Positions 8,695 to 17,415 of a stretch of 64,000 nt of DNA are shown piece after piece (within the stretch, counting starts at the first letter, position 1; each line of letters begins with the position of its first letter). The stretch lies in contig JAYRFK010000065.1 in the NCBI GenBank assembly GCA_041908445.1, positions 67,333-131,332 on the forward strand. The letters are read 5' to 3'. Origin of the DNA: JAEUJM01 sp041908445 (GTDB lineage: Bacteria > Actinomycetota > Acidimicrobiia > Acidimicrobiales > DATDAH01). A model generated the notes under the pieces. The model did no database searches and had not been told where the DNA came from. It worked only from the letters and a program-made list of their open reading frames with translations. A program made the translations under genes and the position numbers.

Positions 8695-9509
8695 GCGGCC
8701 GCCGGGCCCTCACCGTGGCGGCGCGCCTGTTCGCCGACCGGGGGCGGGCCCTTCTGTGGTGGTGCGTCGGCTTCGTCGCCTTCCTCGAGGTGAACGTCGT
8801 CTTCTACCCGAGCGTGAAGGACCAGTCCGAGTTCGACCAGATGATGAACGAGATGCCGGAGAGCCTGCGCGTGTTGATGGGCATCACCGAAGACCTGTCG
8901 ATCACCAGCCCGGTCGGGTACCTCCAGAGCCAGCTGTTCGCCATGTTCTTCGCGCTGCTGCTGCTCATCTACGGCCTCGGCCTCGCCGCCAACGCCATCG
9001 CCGGCGCCGAGCAGGACGGGCGCCTCGAATACCTGCTCGTCCAGCCCGTCACCCGGCTCGAGGTCGCGCTCGGGCGCTGGTTCGCGGTGTGCGTGCTGGT
9101 CACGGTGCTGACCCTCTCGGGCTTCGTTGCCCTCGCCGTCACGAACCCGCTCGTCGGGCTCGACGAGGGCCTGCCGCTGACCCACCTCCTCGCCGCCTCC
9201 GTGGAGAGCCTGCTGCTCGCACTCGTGTTCACCGCCGTCGGGTTCGCGATCGGCGCGTGGACGGGCCACAAGGGCCAGGCCCTCGCGGTGGCCAGCGCGG
9301 TGGCGGTGGTCACGTTCCTCGTGAACGGCTTCGGCGACCTCGTGGCCGTCGTGGAGCGGATCCGCTTCGTCTCACCGTGGCACTGGTACGCCAGCGGGGA
9401 CCCGTTGAGCAACGGCTTCACCCTCCAGGCCACGCTCCTCCCCCTCGTGCTCACGGCCGTGACCGTGGCCGTCGGCTGCTGGCGTCTGGACCGGCGCGAC
9501 CTCCGCTGA
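8691..9509 (+). CDS. ABC-2 type transporter permease
   Basis: 272-residue integral membrane protein with six predicted membrane segments: WWCVGFVAFLEVNVVF, the FAMFFALLLLIYGLGLAANAI region, VCVLVTVLTLSGFVALAV, LLAASVESLLLALVFTAVGFAIGAW, ALAVASAVAVVTFLVNGFG and LLPLVLTAVTVAVGCW. The motif AGAEQDGRLEYLLVQPVTR just after the second core segment is typical of ABC-2 permeases. It starts at GTG 8691 inside the last codons of the ATPase gene and would dimerise to form the pore of that exporter. Confidence 0.88.
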   Translation: MSGRRALTVAARLFADRGRALLWWCVGFVAFLEVNVVFYPSVKDQSEFDQMMNEMPESLRVLMGITEDLSITSPVGYLQSQLFAMFFALLLLIYGLGLAANAIAGAEQDGRLEYLLVQPVTRLEVALGRWFAVCVLVTVLTLSGFVALAVTNPLVGLDEGLPLTHLLAASVESLLLALVFTAVGFAIGAWTGHKGQALAVASAVAVVTFLVNGFGDLVAVVERIRFVSPWHWYASGDPLSNGFTLQATLLPLVLTAVTVAVGCWRLDRRDLR

Positions 9510-9593
9510 GGCCCCGGTGGGCCCTGGTCGGCCGCTCACCACCGTGTCCGATTCCCGCCAGTAACCGGCCGCCACCCGTGCGACGATGACCGG

Positions 9594-11111
9594 GTGATCG
9601 AGGACTTCGAGCGGTGCTACCGGGCGGTCCAGAGCCGCGATGCCCGCTTCGACGGCTGGTTCTACACCGGCGTCCGCACCACCGGCATCTACTGTCGCCC
9701 GAGCTGCCCGGCGGTCACCCCCAAGGCCGCCAACGTGACGTTCCACCCCACCGCCGCGTCGGCCCAGGCCGCCGGCTTCCGGGCCTGCCTGCGCTGCCGG
9801 CCCGACGCCACGCCGGGCTCGCCCGAGTGGAACGCCCGCGCCGACCTCGTGGGGCGGGCCATGCGCCTCATCGCCGACGGCGTGGTGGACCGCGAGGGCG
9901 TCGGCGGCCTCGCCCGCCGCCTGCACTACAGCGAGCGCCACCTGCACCGCCTCCTCGTGGCCGAGGTCGGCACCGGCCCGCTCGCCCTCGCCCGGGCGCA
10001 GCGGGCCAACGCCGCCCGCCTGCTCATCGAGACGACCGACCTCCCCCTCTCGCAGGTCGCATTCGCCGCCGGGTTCGCCAGCATCCGCCAGTTCAACGAC
10101 ACCGTGCGCACGGTGTTCGCGCTCAGCCCCACGGAGCTGCGGGCCCGACGCCGTGGCCGCACCGAGGCCACCCCCGGCTCGATCACCGTGCGCCTGCCCC
10201 ACCGGGCGCCGTTGGCCGCGGACGAGCTGCTCGCGTTCCTCGGGGCACGGACCGTCCCCGGGGTGGAGGAGGTCACCGAGGACGGCACCTACCGCCGCAC
10301 CCTCGACCTGCCCCGTGCACCCGGCGTCGTCGAGGTGGCCCTGCCGGGCGGCGACGGTGGCGCGGCCCACGTCGTGGCCACGCTGCGGCTGGGCGACCTC
10401 CGCGACCTCGGCGCCGCCGTCGAGCGCACCCGCCGCCTGCTCGACCTCGACGCCGACCCCGTGGCGGTCGCCGATCTCCTCGGCCGCGACCCGCACCTCG
10501 CCGCGGTCGTGGCCCGGGCCCCCGGCCGGCGGGTGCCGGGCACGGTCGACGGCGCGGAGCTCGCGGTCCGGGCCGTGCTCGGCCAGCAGGTGAGCGTGGC
10601 CGGCGCCCGCACCCTTGCCGGTCGCCTCGTCGCCGCCCTCGGCCGTCCGCTCGCCGAGCCCTCGGGGGGCCTGACCCACCTGTTCCCCTCCGCGGCGGCG
10701 CTCGCTGACGATGACCTCACCGCGGTCGGCATGCCCGAGGCGCGCAAGCGCGCCATGCGGTCGCTCGCCGCGGCCGTCGACGGCGGCCTCGTTCTCGACC
10801 CGGCCGCCGACCGCGAGGACACCCGGGCCGCGCTGCTCGTGCTTCCCGGGATCGGGCCCTGGACCGCGTCCTACGTGGCCATGCGGGCGCTGGCGGATCC
10901 CGACGTGTTCCTGGCGTCCGACCTCGGCGTCCGCCACGGCCTCGCGGCCGTGGGCCTGCCCGACGACCCGACCGAGGCCGCCGCGCTCGCCGAGCGCTGG
11001 CGGCCGTGGCGCTCCTACGCCGTCCTGCACCTGTGGGCCGCGACCGAACCACTCCCACCGACCGACCCGCGACCGACCGATCCGACCGATCCCCCTGAGG
11101 AGACCCGCTGA
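9594..11111 (+). CDS. Ada-AlkA type fusion: Ada metal-binding, AraC HTH and DNA-3-methyladenine glycosylase
   Basis: 505-residue adaptive-response protein with three modules. Residues 1-75 are the Ada zinc / methyl-phosphotriester domain with four Cys (34, 38, 65, 68). Residues ~85-185 are an AraC-type helix-turn-helix pair. Residues ~195-480 are the AlkA N-domain plus HhH-GPD glycosylase with LPGIGPWTASYVAMRAL and the catalytic Asp in ASDLGVRH. It therefore senses alkylated DNA, activates transcription and excises 3-alkylpurines. It lacks the C-terminal O6-methyltransferase of E. coli Ada; the next gene, overlapping by one base (TGATG), encodes exactly that. GTG 9594 has GACGAT 6 bases upstream. 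The Ada-AlkA plus Ogt arrangement is known in mycobacteria. Confidence 0.92.
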   Translation: MIEDFERCYRAVQSRDARFDGWFYTGVRTTGIYCRPSCPAVTPKAANVTFHPTAASAQAAGFRACLRCRPDATPGSPEWNARADLVGRAMRLIADGVVDREGVGGLARRLHYSERHLHRLLVAEVGTGPLALARAQRANAARLLIETTDLPLSQVAFAAGFASIRQFNDTVRTVFALSPTELRARRRGRTEATPGSITVRLPHRAPLAADELLAFLGARTVPGVEEVTEDGTYRRTLDLPRAPGVVEVALPGGDGGAAHVVATLRLGDLRDLGAAVERTRRLLDLDADPVAVADLLGRDPHLAAVVARAPGRRVPGTVDGAELAVRAVLGQQVSVAGARTLAGRLVAALGRPLAEPSGGLTHLFPSAAALADDDLTAVGMPEARKRAMRSLAAAVDGGLVLDPAADREDTRAALLVLPGIGPWTASYVAMRALADPDVFLASDLGVRHGLAAVGLPDDPTEAAALAERWRPWRSYAVLHLWAATEPLPPTDPRPTDPTDPPEETR

Positions 11112-11605
11112 TGCGCACCGCCACCGTCCCCACCCCCGCCGGCCCGTTCACCGTCGTGGCCGACGACGCCGTCGTCCTCGCGTCTGGCTGGACCGAGGAC
11201 GTCGACGACCTCCTGCCGCTGATCGCGCCGGCGCTGCGCCCGGTCACGGTCGAGCGGGTGGCGCACCTCGGCGCCGTCACCGACGCGGTGGCCGCCTACG
11301 TCGACGGCGACCTGGGCGCGGTCGACGGGATCGAGGTGCGTCAGCACTCGGGACCCTTCCTCGTCGAGGCGTGGGCGGTGCTGCGCCGAGTGCCGGCCGG
11401 TGCGCCGGTCACCTACGCCGAGCTGGCGGCCAAGGCCGGGCGGCCCGACGCGGTCCGGGCCGCGGCCTCCGCGTGCGCCCGCAACGCCGCGGCGCTGTTC
11501 GTGCCCTGCCACCGGGTGGTGCGCACCGGCGGCGGCCTCGGGGGGTTCCGCTGGGGGCTCGACGTGAAGCGCTGGCTGCTCGACCACGAGGCGCCTGCGG
11601 CCTGA
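11111..11605 (+). CDS. ogt: Methylated-DNA--[protein]-cysteine S-methyltransferase
   Basis: 164-residue suicide DNA repair protein that transfers the methyl group from O6-methylguanine to its own Cys. The acceptor motif VPCHRVV (Cys about 133) and the wedge segment PVTYAELAAKAGRPDAVRAAASACARNA are intact. The N-terminal ribonuclease-like domain is short, as in Ogt proteins. It is coupled to the Ada-AlkA gene by a TGATG overlap, so both repair activities are made together. Confidence 0.93.
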   Translation: MRTATVPTPAGPFTVVADDAVVLASGWTEDVDDLLPLIAPALRPVTVERVAHLGAVTDAVAAYVDGDLGAVDGIEVRQHSGPFLVEAWAVLRRVPAGAPVTYAELAAKAGRPDAVRAAASACARNAAALFVPCHRVVRTGGGLGGFRWGLDVKRWLLDHEAPAA

Positions 11606-11638
11606 GCGCGCCGCCGGCGCGGTGTGTCGTCCCCGGGG

Positions 11639-12502
11639 TCAGGCCGCCTCGGGCGTGGGCTCGGGGGTCGGCGCGGCGCGGCGACGCGACGCGACCTCGG
11701 CGTCCACCTCGGCCCCGAGCAGGACCGAGAGCGAGCCCAGCCACAGCCAGAGGAGCACCACCACCACGCCGGCGAGGGAGCCGTAGGTGCGGGCGTAGCG
11801 GGCGAAGTTGGCCGTGTAGAGGGAGAACCCCACCGAGCTGACGAGCCAGCAGGCGGCGCCGACCGCCGGCCCCGGCCAGAGGTGCAGGCCGTGGCGGTCG
11901 CTGCCGGCGACGCGGTAGAGGATCGAGAGCGCGCCGGCCATGACGAGGAACAGGGCCGGCCAGCGCACGGCGTCGATCGTCCACCGCAGCACGTCGTGGT
12001 CGAGCTGCGTGCCGAGCCACGGGGGCACGGCGACCACCACCAGCGCGACCAGCACGACGAGCACGATGGCGGCCAGGGTCAGCCCGATGGAGAGCCCGCG
12101 CTGCTCGACGAAGCTGCGGGGACGCCGGCCGTGGGCGAGGTCGATGCCCCGCACGAGGCTGTTGATGCCGGCCGACGCGGTCCACAGCGCGAGCAGGGTG
12201 CCGACGAGCACCGCGGCGGTCCGGCTCGTCGTCCCGCCACCCGCGATGGCCCGGACCTGGGCGACGAGGAGCGAGCGGACCTCGACGGGCACCGCGCCGG
12301 CGTGGTCGCCGAGGCGCTGCTCGATCTCGGCCGGGTCCGCGACCACGCCGTAGAGCGTGATGGCCACGATGATCGTCGGGACGAGGGCGAGGAAGGCGTA
12401 GAACGCCACGCCCGCCGCGACCAGGGGCAGGAAGTGGTCGGCCACCCGCCGCTGGAGGCGACGGGCGGCCGACCACCACCGGAGCAGGCGCCGCTCACGC
12501 AC
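11639..12502 (-). CDS. YihY/BrkB-family inner membrane protein
   Basis: 287-residue polytopic membrane protein with about six membrane segments. The family signature is at the N-terminus (LPLVAAGVAFYAFLALVPTIIVAITLYG) and again in the central and C-terminal segments (LVGTLLALWTASAGINSLVRGI, YGSLAGVVVVLLWLWLGSLSVLLGAEVDAEV). The family was once annotated as ribonuclease BN; its real role is unresolved. The start is a GTG at 12502, with a TAGCAA box about 10 bases upstream. The C-terminal Pro/Glu tail is cytoplasmic. It converges with ogt. Confidence 0.87.
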   Translation of the reverse strand: MRERRLLRWWSAARRLQRRVADHFLPLVAAGVAFYAFLALVPTIIVAITLYGVVADPAEIEQRLGDHAGAVPVEVRSLLVAQVRAIAGGGTTSRTAAVLVGTLLALWTASAGINSLVRGIDLAHGRRPRSFVEQRGLSIGLTLAAIVLVVLVALVVVAVPPWLGTQLDHDVLRWTIDAVRWPALFLVMAGALSILYRVAGSDRHGLHLWPGPAVGAACWLVSSVGFSLYTANFARYARTYGSLAGVVVVLLWLWLGSLSVLLGAEVDAEVASRRRAAPTPEPTPEAA

Positions 12503-12546
12503 CCACCCTTGCTACTCCGTCGGCCACCGCCGGTGGGACCGTGCGG

Positions 12547-14580
12547 TCACACCGGGACCCGGAACACGTCGGCGGCGAGCTCGGCGGGGTCGACGTCGGT
12601 GTTCGCCGCGATGAGGCGGCTCAGCGAGGTCCGGAAGTCGATCCCGTAGCGCTCGCGGATCGTGCGGAGACCCGGGTCGTTCTCGAAGTAGAAGCGGTCG
12701 CCGTCGCGGAGGGCCGTGAACTGGCGCTTCCACATCGCGGCCTGCAGCGCCCCGAACTCGCTGCCGCGCTGGTGGCGCTCGGCCACCATGCCGACGAAGG
12801 CGTCGACCTCGTCGACCGAGCCGTAGATCGCCCGGAGGCGGGCGGCCAGGGTGGTGCGGCGCACCGCGCGCACCGCGTCCTCGTCCGCCTCGTCCGTCCC
12901 CGGTGTGAGCACGGTGCCGGCGGCGTCGCGCAGCTCGACCACGTCGAGGATGTCGGGGTCGTCGATCGGGTCGGCCGCGTCGATCTCGGGATCGCTCGGG
13001 AACCGGTCGGTGGCCTCGCCGGTGAGCTGGGTGAACGAGGTGATCCGGGGCAGCCCGTACGCCTGGCGGAGGTCGTTGTAGCGGGGGATGCCGTGGTCAC
13101 GGGCCCGGGCGATGTCGAGGGCGGCGAGGTCGACGACCCCGCTGAAGCACTGGGTGAGGTCCGACAGGTCGTTGCACTGCGTCGCCGGGTCGGTGACGCC
13201 GGGGCCCGGCACCTGGAACATGACGCTGCGCAGTTGGTTGTCGAACTGCTCGTCGTTCGCGTACTGCGCCTCCTCGCCCAGCGCCGCGAGCATCGAGCCG
13301 GCGCCGATCTGCTCGAGCAGGTCGGGGTTCCCGAAGGCCGCGTTGAGCGGGATGGTCAGCTCGAGCTCATCGCCGTCGGGCACGACGGTGACCCCCTCGG
13401 CGACCAGGGCCTGCTGCGCGGCGGCATCCAGGTCGGCGGCCTCCACGCCGACCTCCATCTCGCCGTGGATCATGCTGTGCGCCCGGTACCCCACGGTGGC
13501 GAACTCGTTCGAGATCGAGGCGTCGACCGACGGGTCGTAGCCCCGGTAGGCGGGCAGGGTGATGCCGAGCGCAGGGAGGAACTCCCGGTAGGTGATGTAC
13601 TGCTGCTCGGCCATCACGACCCGGCGGGCGAGGTCGAAGCGGCGCTGCGCGCCGAGCGAGCTCGGCAGCAGGTCGACGATGCGGTTGTGCTCGCGGGCGA
13701 ACAGCGTGTGGATGGCGGTGAGGGCGATGTTCTCGTTCGCCCGCACGTCGCCGGCGACCGCGGCCTCGTCGGTCGTGCCGGTGAGACGGCCCATCAGCGC
13801 CATCTCGGGGGCGGTCGACGAGTCGCCGCGCTCGTCACGGCGGGGGAGGTTGCCATCGGCGTCGAGGAGCAGGTGCGGGCCGTTGTTGGCGAGGTTGCCG
13901 TCGACGGGGCCCTCGCGCAGCCACTCCAGGCGGGCGGTGGTGCCGCCGTAGACGTTCCAGGCGTCGAGGTAGGAGCTCACCGTGTTGACCTGCTGGCGGG
14001 TCCCGGTGGGGGACGAGGCCGCGTCACGGGTGAACTGGATGACGCCGAAGTCGTTCGTGAACACCTCCAGCGGGTCGGCGGCATCGAAGGGCAGGTCGGC
14101 CGCCTCGGTGCTCTCCTGGGCGAGGCCCAGCGCGTGGTCGAGGAACTGGCCCCATGCCCACGCCCACTGGCTCACGCCGCGCGCCGAGAAGATGTTCTGT
14201 CCGGTGTCGTTGAAGATCCGGTTGCTGACGTAGCGGGGGGACGGCCCGTCGGCCATCGCCGAGGTGCCGTCGGCGTAGGCCGCGGCGGCCACCCGGGAGT
14301 AGGCGCGGCCGGCGGCGCCCTGGTTCGGGCGGCCTGCGTTGTTGCCGGTGCCGTCGAGGCTCGGGATCACGATGCGGGCGGCACGGCCCGCCCCCGTTCC
14401 GGTGCCCCCGCGCCCGCCACCACCACCACCGCCACCACGGCCGGGCCGTGACTCCTCGCTGGTCTGGCCGGCGGCGGCCTGCACGTCGGTCGTGACCGCG
14501 CCGGCGGCGAGGGCGGCGGCCATGGCCAGTGCGGCCACGGCCCGGGCCCGCGCTCGGCGCGGGCGGGGATGGTGCGACAT
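12547..14580 (-). CDS. Secreted animal-type haem peroxidase
   Basis: 677-residue peroxidase of the cyclooxygenase/peroxidasin superfamily, exported by an N-terminal signal peptide (Arg-rich n-region, Ala-rich core, cleavage near VQA). A Gly/Arg-rich linker (residues ~48-65) follows. Distal haem motif WAWGQFLDHALGLA, proximal segment YRAHSMIHGEMEV, and the highly conserved RARDHGIPRYNDLRQAYGL plus AREHNRIVDLL are present. The Asp that normally follows the distal His (DHD, a calcium ligand) is Ala here. ATG 14580 has a good Shine-Dalgarno (AGGAGG). Bacterial members oxidise halides or phenolics; the actual substrate is unknown. Confidence 0.88.
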   Translation of the reverse strand: MSHHPRPRRARARAVAALAMAAALAAGAVTTDVQAAAGQTSEESRPGRGGGGGGGGRGGTGTGAGRAARIVIPSLDGTGNNAGRPNQGAAGRAYSRVAAAAYADGTSAMADGPSPRYVSNRIFNDTGQNIFSARGVSQWAWAWGQFLDHALGLAQESTEAADLPFDAADPLEVFTNDFGVIQFTRDAASSPTGTRQQVNTVSSYLDAWNVYGGTTARLEWLREGPVDGNLANNGPHLLLDADGNLPRRDERGDSSTAPEMALMGRLTGTTDEAAVAGDVRANENIALTAIHTLFAREHNRIVDLLPSSLGAQRRFDLARRVVMAEQQYITYREFLPALGITLPAYRGYDPSVDASISNEFATVGYRAHSMIHGEMEVGVEAADLDAAAQQALVAEGVTVVPDGDELELTIPLNAAFGNPDLLEQIGAGSMLAALGEEAQYANDEQFDNQLRSVMFQVPGPGVTDPATQCNDLSDLTQCFSGVVDLAALDIARARDHGIPRYNDLRQAYGLPRITSFTQLTGEATDRFPSDPEIDAADPIDDPDILDVVELRDAAGTVLTPGTDEADEDAVRAVRRTTLAARLRAIYGSVDEVDAFVGMVAERHQRGSEFGALQAAMWKRQFTALRDGDRFYFENDPGLRTIRERYGIDFRTSLSRLIAANTDVDPAELAADVFRVPV

Positions 14581-14714
14581 GGAAGATCCCTCCTGGGTCG
14601 TCGTTCTCGGCGGGGCCAGCGCCGGACGCGGCCAGGGGGATACGGCCGGATCGTCTCAGGTTCCTCTCATGTCGCCTCCGTACCTTGCCGCCGACCCCGA
14701 GCGCTGTAGGTGCC

Positions 14715-15533
14715 ATGCCCCCGCCCACCGATCTGCTGCCGCCCCTGGCGAACCCCGAGGGCGACGCCGCCCTGGTGGCACGCCTGCGCGGGCTCGGCGC
14801 CGCCGCGGTGGCGCCGGAGGTCGCGGAGCGCCACCTCGGCGCGATGCGCCGTCAGTCGGCCACCCGGTCGCGGCGCCGGCGGGCGGTGGTGGCGGGCGTG
14901 GCCGCGGGGGCGGTGCTGCTGGGCTCGACCAGCCTCGCCGCTGCCGGTGTGCTCCCCGCACCCGCCCAGTCGGCCGCCCACCAGAGCCTTGGCCGACTCG
15001 GCATCGCCGTCCCCGCTCGGCCGTCGGAGGGTGAGCCGTCGGGCCGGCCCGGCGCCGACGAGCCGGCGGCGCGGCGCCCGCGCGGACGCGGCCTCGGTGG
15101 TGCAACCGGGAGCGAGGCCCGGCGCCGGGCGCAGGCGCGGGCGCAGGACCCCGCCACCGGCGGTCGCCCCGAGGCGGGGGCGGTGGGGGCCGGCACGACG
15201 TCGCGCCGTCCGGCGACTCGCCCGGTGGCGCCCGCGACGACCGCACCAGCAGCCGGCGGGGCCGGTGGGGCCGGTGGGGCCACCGACCGTCCGGCGCCGA
15301 CCACCCCACACGACCCCACCACCCGCAGCGGCGGCGCCTCGCCGGCAAGCGGCGCAGCGTCGCCGGACGACGATCCCGCCGGGCCCACGGCGGCACCGGC
15401 CGCCGGCGGCCCGACCGCCCCCACCGCGGGGGTCGACGGGCGGACCACGGCACCGGCACCGCGGTCGGCACCCGCCACGGGTGACCCGGGCGCCGGGACC
15501 GCCCCACCACCGACCGGAGCGGCGGCCGGGTGA
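14715..15533 (+). CDS. Single-pass membrane protein with long Pro/Ala/Thr-rich tail, paired with ECF sigma factor
   Basis: 272 residues. Residues ~1-60 are cytoplasmic and helical, with EVAERHLGAMRRQSATRSRRRR. One membrane segment (VVAGVAAGAVLLGSTSLAAAGVLPA) is followed by the actinobacterial PAPAQ...LGRLGIAVP segment and then ~180 low-complexity residues of Pro, Ala, Thr and Gly outside the cell. The gene overlaps the following ECF sigma factor by 1-4 bases, so the two are coupled. This context, rather than sequence, suggests an anti-sigma or surface-sensing role; the HxxxCxxC zinc anti-sigma motif is absent. Start ATG 14715 is preferred: the frame is open upstream to 14529 but that stretch lies over the divergent peroxidase start. 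Confidence 0.6.
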   Translation: MPPPTDLLPPLANPEGDAALVARLRGLGAAAVAPEVAERHLGAMRRQSATRSRRRRAVVAGVAAGAVLLGSTSLAAAGVLPAPAQSAAHQSLGRLGIAVPARPSEGEPSGRPGADEPAARRPRGRGLGGATGSEARRRAQARAQDPATGGRPEAGAVGAGTTSRRPATRPVAPATTAPAAGGAGGAGGATDRPAPTTPHDPTTRSGGASPASGAASPDDDPAGPTAAPAAGGPTAPTAGVDGRTTAPAPRSAPATGDPGAGTAPPPTGAAAG

Positions 15534-16159
15534 TGGCCGTGGTCACCGAGCTGCGGCGGGTCGCACCGGCGACCGGTCCGGCGGGAGCGGGAGCGCGAGC
15601 GGGAGCAGAGAAAGGACAGGACGGCGCCGGGCGCCGTGCCGGGCGGTCGCCCGCCCTGGCGGCCCGGCCCGATGCGGCGGAGGCCTACCGCGTGCTGGCG
15701 CCGGCCGTGCTGGGCTACCTGCGGGCCCGCCGGGCCCCCGACCCCGAGGACGTGCTCGGCGAGGTCTTCCTGCAGGTCAGCCGGGACCTCGACCGCTTCC
15801 ACGGCGACCACGACGACCTGCGGCGGTGGGTCTTCCGCATCGCCCACAACCGCATGACCGACGCCTTCCGCCGCCGGTCCCGTCGCCCCCAGATCGCGGA
15901 CCGGGCGCCGCCCACGGTGGTGGCCCCGCCCGACCCCACCCCGGTGGACGACGAGCTGATCGCCGCGCTCCAGCAGCTCGGCGAGGACCAGCGCGAGGTC
16001 GTCGTCCTGCGCTTCGTCGCCGACCTGTCGCTCGAGGACGTCGCCCAGATCACCGGCCGCAACGTCAACGCGGTCAAGGCCATGCAACACCGGGCGCTGG
16101 CCAACCTCCGCCGGGTCCTCGGGGCGGCGGCGCCGGAGCTCGCCGCGACCGGCGTCTAG
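15530..16159 (+). CDS. RNA polymerase ECF sigma factor
   Basis: 209-residue sigma-70 family factor. Region 2 is AYRVLAPAVLGYLRARRAPDPEDVLGEVFLQVSRDLDRF followed by RRWVFRIAHNRMTDAFRR, and region 4 is ALQQLGEDQREVVVLRFVADLSLEDVAQITGRNVNAVKAMQHRALANLRR. There is no region 3, as expected for ECF factors. An N-terminal ~45 residue extension is Ala/Gly/Arg-rich. Start may be GTG 15530 or ATG 15533, both overlapping the stop of the membrane-protein gene. Its promoter targets are unknown. Confidence 0.88.
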   Translation: MMAVVTELRRVAPATGPAGAGARAGAEKGQDGAGRRAGRSPALAARPDAAEAYRVLAPAVLGYLRARRAPDPEDVLGEVFLQVSRDLDRFHGDHDDLRRWVFRIAHNRMTDAFRRRSRRPQIADRAPPTVVAPPDPTPVDDELIAALQQLGEDQREVVVLRFVADLSLEDVAQITGRNVNAVKAMQHRALANLRRVLGAAAPELAATGV

Positions 16160-16162
16160 CGT
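16157..16162 (+). promoter_or_regulatory. -10 box of leaderless P450 gene, embedded in the sigma-factor stop codon
   Basis: TAGCGT begins with the TAG stop codon of the sigma factor gene and ends 7 bases before the GTG start of the P450 gene at 16170. The P450 is therefore likely to have its own promoter in addition to any read-through. Confidence 0.5.
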
Positions 16163-16169
16163 CACCGCG

Positions 16170-17414
16170 GTGGGTGCGCCCGTCGTCGACCTGACCGATC
16201 TCGACCTCTTCTCGGACGGGTTCCCGCACGACGTCTTCACCACGCTCCGCCGCGAGCACCCCGTGTTCTGGCACGAGCCCACCGCCCACACCCCGGGCGA
16301 CGAGGGCTTCTGGGTGGTCACCCGCCACGCCGACGTGCTCGCCGTGCTGCACGACCCGGCCACGTTCTCCTCGGAGACCGGCCCCGGTCGCACGGGCGGG
16401 GGCACGACCCTCGAGGACCTGCCGCCCGGCTTCGTGACGGGCGTGATGCTCAACATGTCGGACCCCCCGACCCACACCCGGATCCGGGGCCTCGTGAACC
16501 GCACCTTCACGCCCCGCTCTGTCGAGGCCCTCGAGTCGTGGCTGCACGAGCGCACCGCGGCGATCCTCGATGCGGTCGCCGACCGGGGCGAGTGCGACTT
16601 CCTCGTCGACGTCGCCGCCGAGCTGCCGCTGCAGACGATCGCCACGATGCTCGGCGTGCCCCAGGAGGACCGCCACCAGCTCTTCGCCTGGACCACGACG
16701 ATCCTCGACTACCGCGACCGCGACCTGGCGGGCGCCAGCGACGCGCTCGCCGAGGCCGGCCTCGGGCTGCGGGTCTACGGCGACGAGCAGATCGCCGACC
16801 GGCGGGCCCGGCCCACCGACGACCTCCTGTCGCAGGTGGTGCACGCCACCGTCGAGGGGCCGGACGGCGAGGTCGAGGCGCTGTCCCCCGAGGAGCTCCA
16901 GGCGTTCTTCGCGCTGCTGTTCACCGCCGGCAGCGAGACGACGCGGAACTCCATCGCCGGCGGCCTGCTCGCCCTGCTCGAGCACCCCGACCAGCTGGCC
17001 CGCCTCCGGGCCGACCCGTCGCTGCTGCCCACCACGGTCGAGGAGGTGCTGCGGTGGACGAGCGCCACCGCCTACAACCGGCGCACCGCCACGCGCGACA
17101 CCGAGCTCGCCGGCCACGTCATCCGGGCGGGGGAGAAGACCACGCACTGGTACCCCTCGGCGAACCGCGACGAGGCCGTGTTCGCCGACCCGTTCGCGTT
17201 CGACGTCGGGCGCGACCCGAACCCGCACCTGGCCTTCGGCCACGGCCTGCACCACTGCCTCGGCGCCCCGCTGGCCCGGCGGGAGATCGCGGTCGTGCTG
17301 GGCGCCGTCCTCGAGCGCTTCGACGACCTCGCCCTGGCCGGCCCCGTCGAGTGGGGCCGGAGCAACAAGCACACCAGCCTGCGCCACCTCCCCGTCACCT
17401 TCCGGAACCGCTGA
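16170..17414 (+). CDS. Cytochrome P450
   Basis: 414-residue class I P450. The I-helix motif is TAGSETTR, the K-helix ExxR is in EEVLRW, and the haem loop is FGHGLHHCLG with axial Cys near residue 363. The N-terminal DPPTHTRIRGLVNRTFTPRSV segment is typical of actinobacterial P450s related to sterol and fatty-acid hydroxylases. Only one base separates it from the following lipoprotein gene, so the two are probably co-transcribed. No redox partner is adjacent. It differs clearly from the P450 at 3411-4631 and is not a recent duplicate. Confidence 0.93.
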   Translation: MGAPVVDLTDLDLFSDGFPHDVFTTLRREHPVFWHEPTAHTPGDEGFWVVTRHADVLAVLHDPATFSSETGPGRTGGGTTLEDLPPGFVTGVMLNMSDPPTHTRIRGLVNRTFTPRSVEALESWLHERTAAILDAVADRGECDFLVDVAAELPLQTIATMLGVPQEDRHQLFAWTTTILDYRDRDLAGASDALAEAGLGLRVYGDEQIADRRARPTDDLLSQVVHATVEGPDGEVEALSPEELQAFFALLFTAGSETTRNSIAGGLLALLEHPDQLARLRADPSLLPTTVEEVLRWTSATAYNRRTATRDTELAGHVIRAGEKTTHWYPSANRDEAVFADPFAFDVGRDPNPHLAFGHGLHHCLGAPLARREIAVVLGAVLERFDDLALAGPVEWGRSNKHTSLRHLPVTFRNR

Positions 17415-17415
17415 C

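Noticed and set aside
12541..14451. 636-codon plus-strand open frame
   Set aside because: Exact antisense of the haem peroxidase, with low-complexity Val/Gly/Arg sequence and no motifs.
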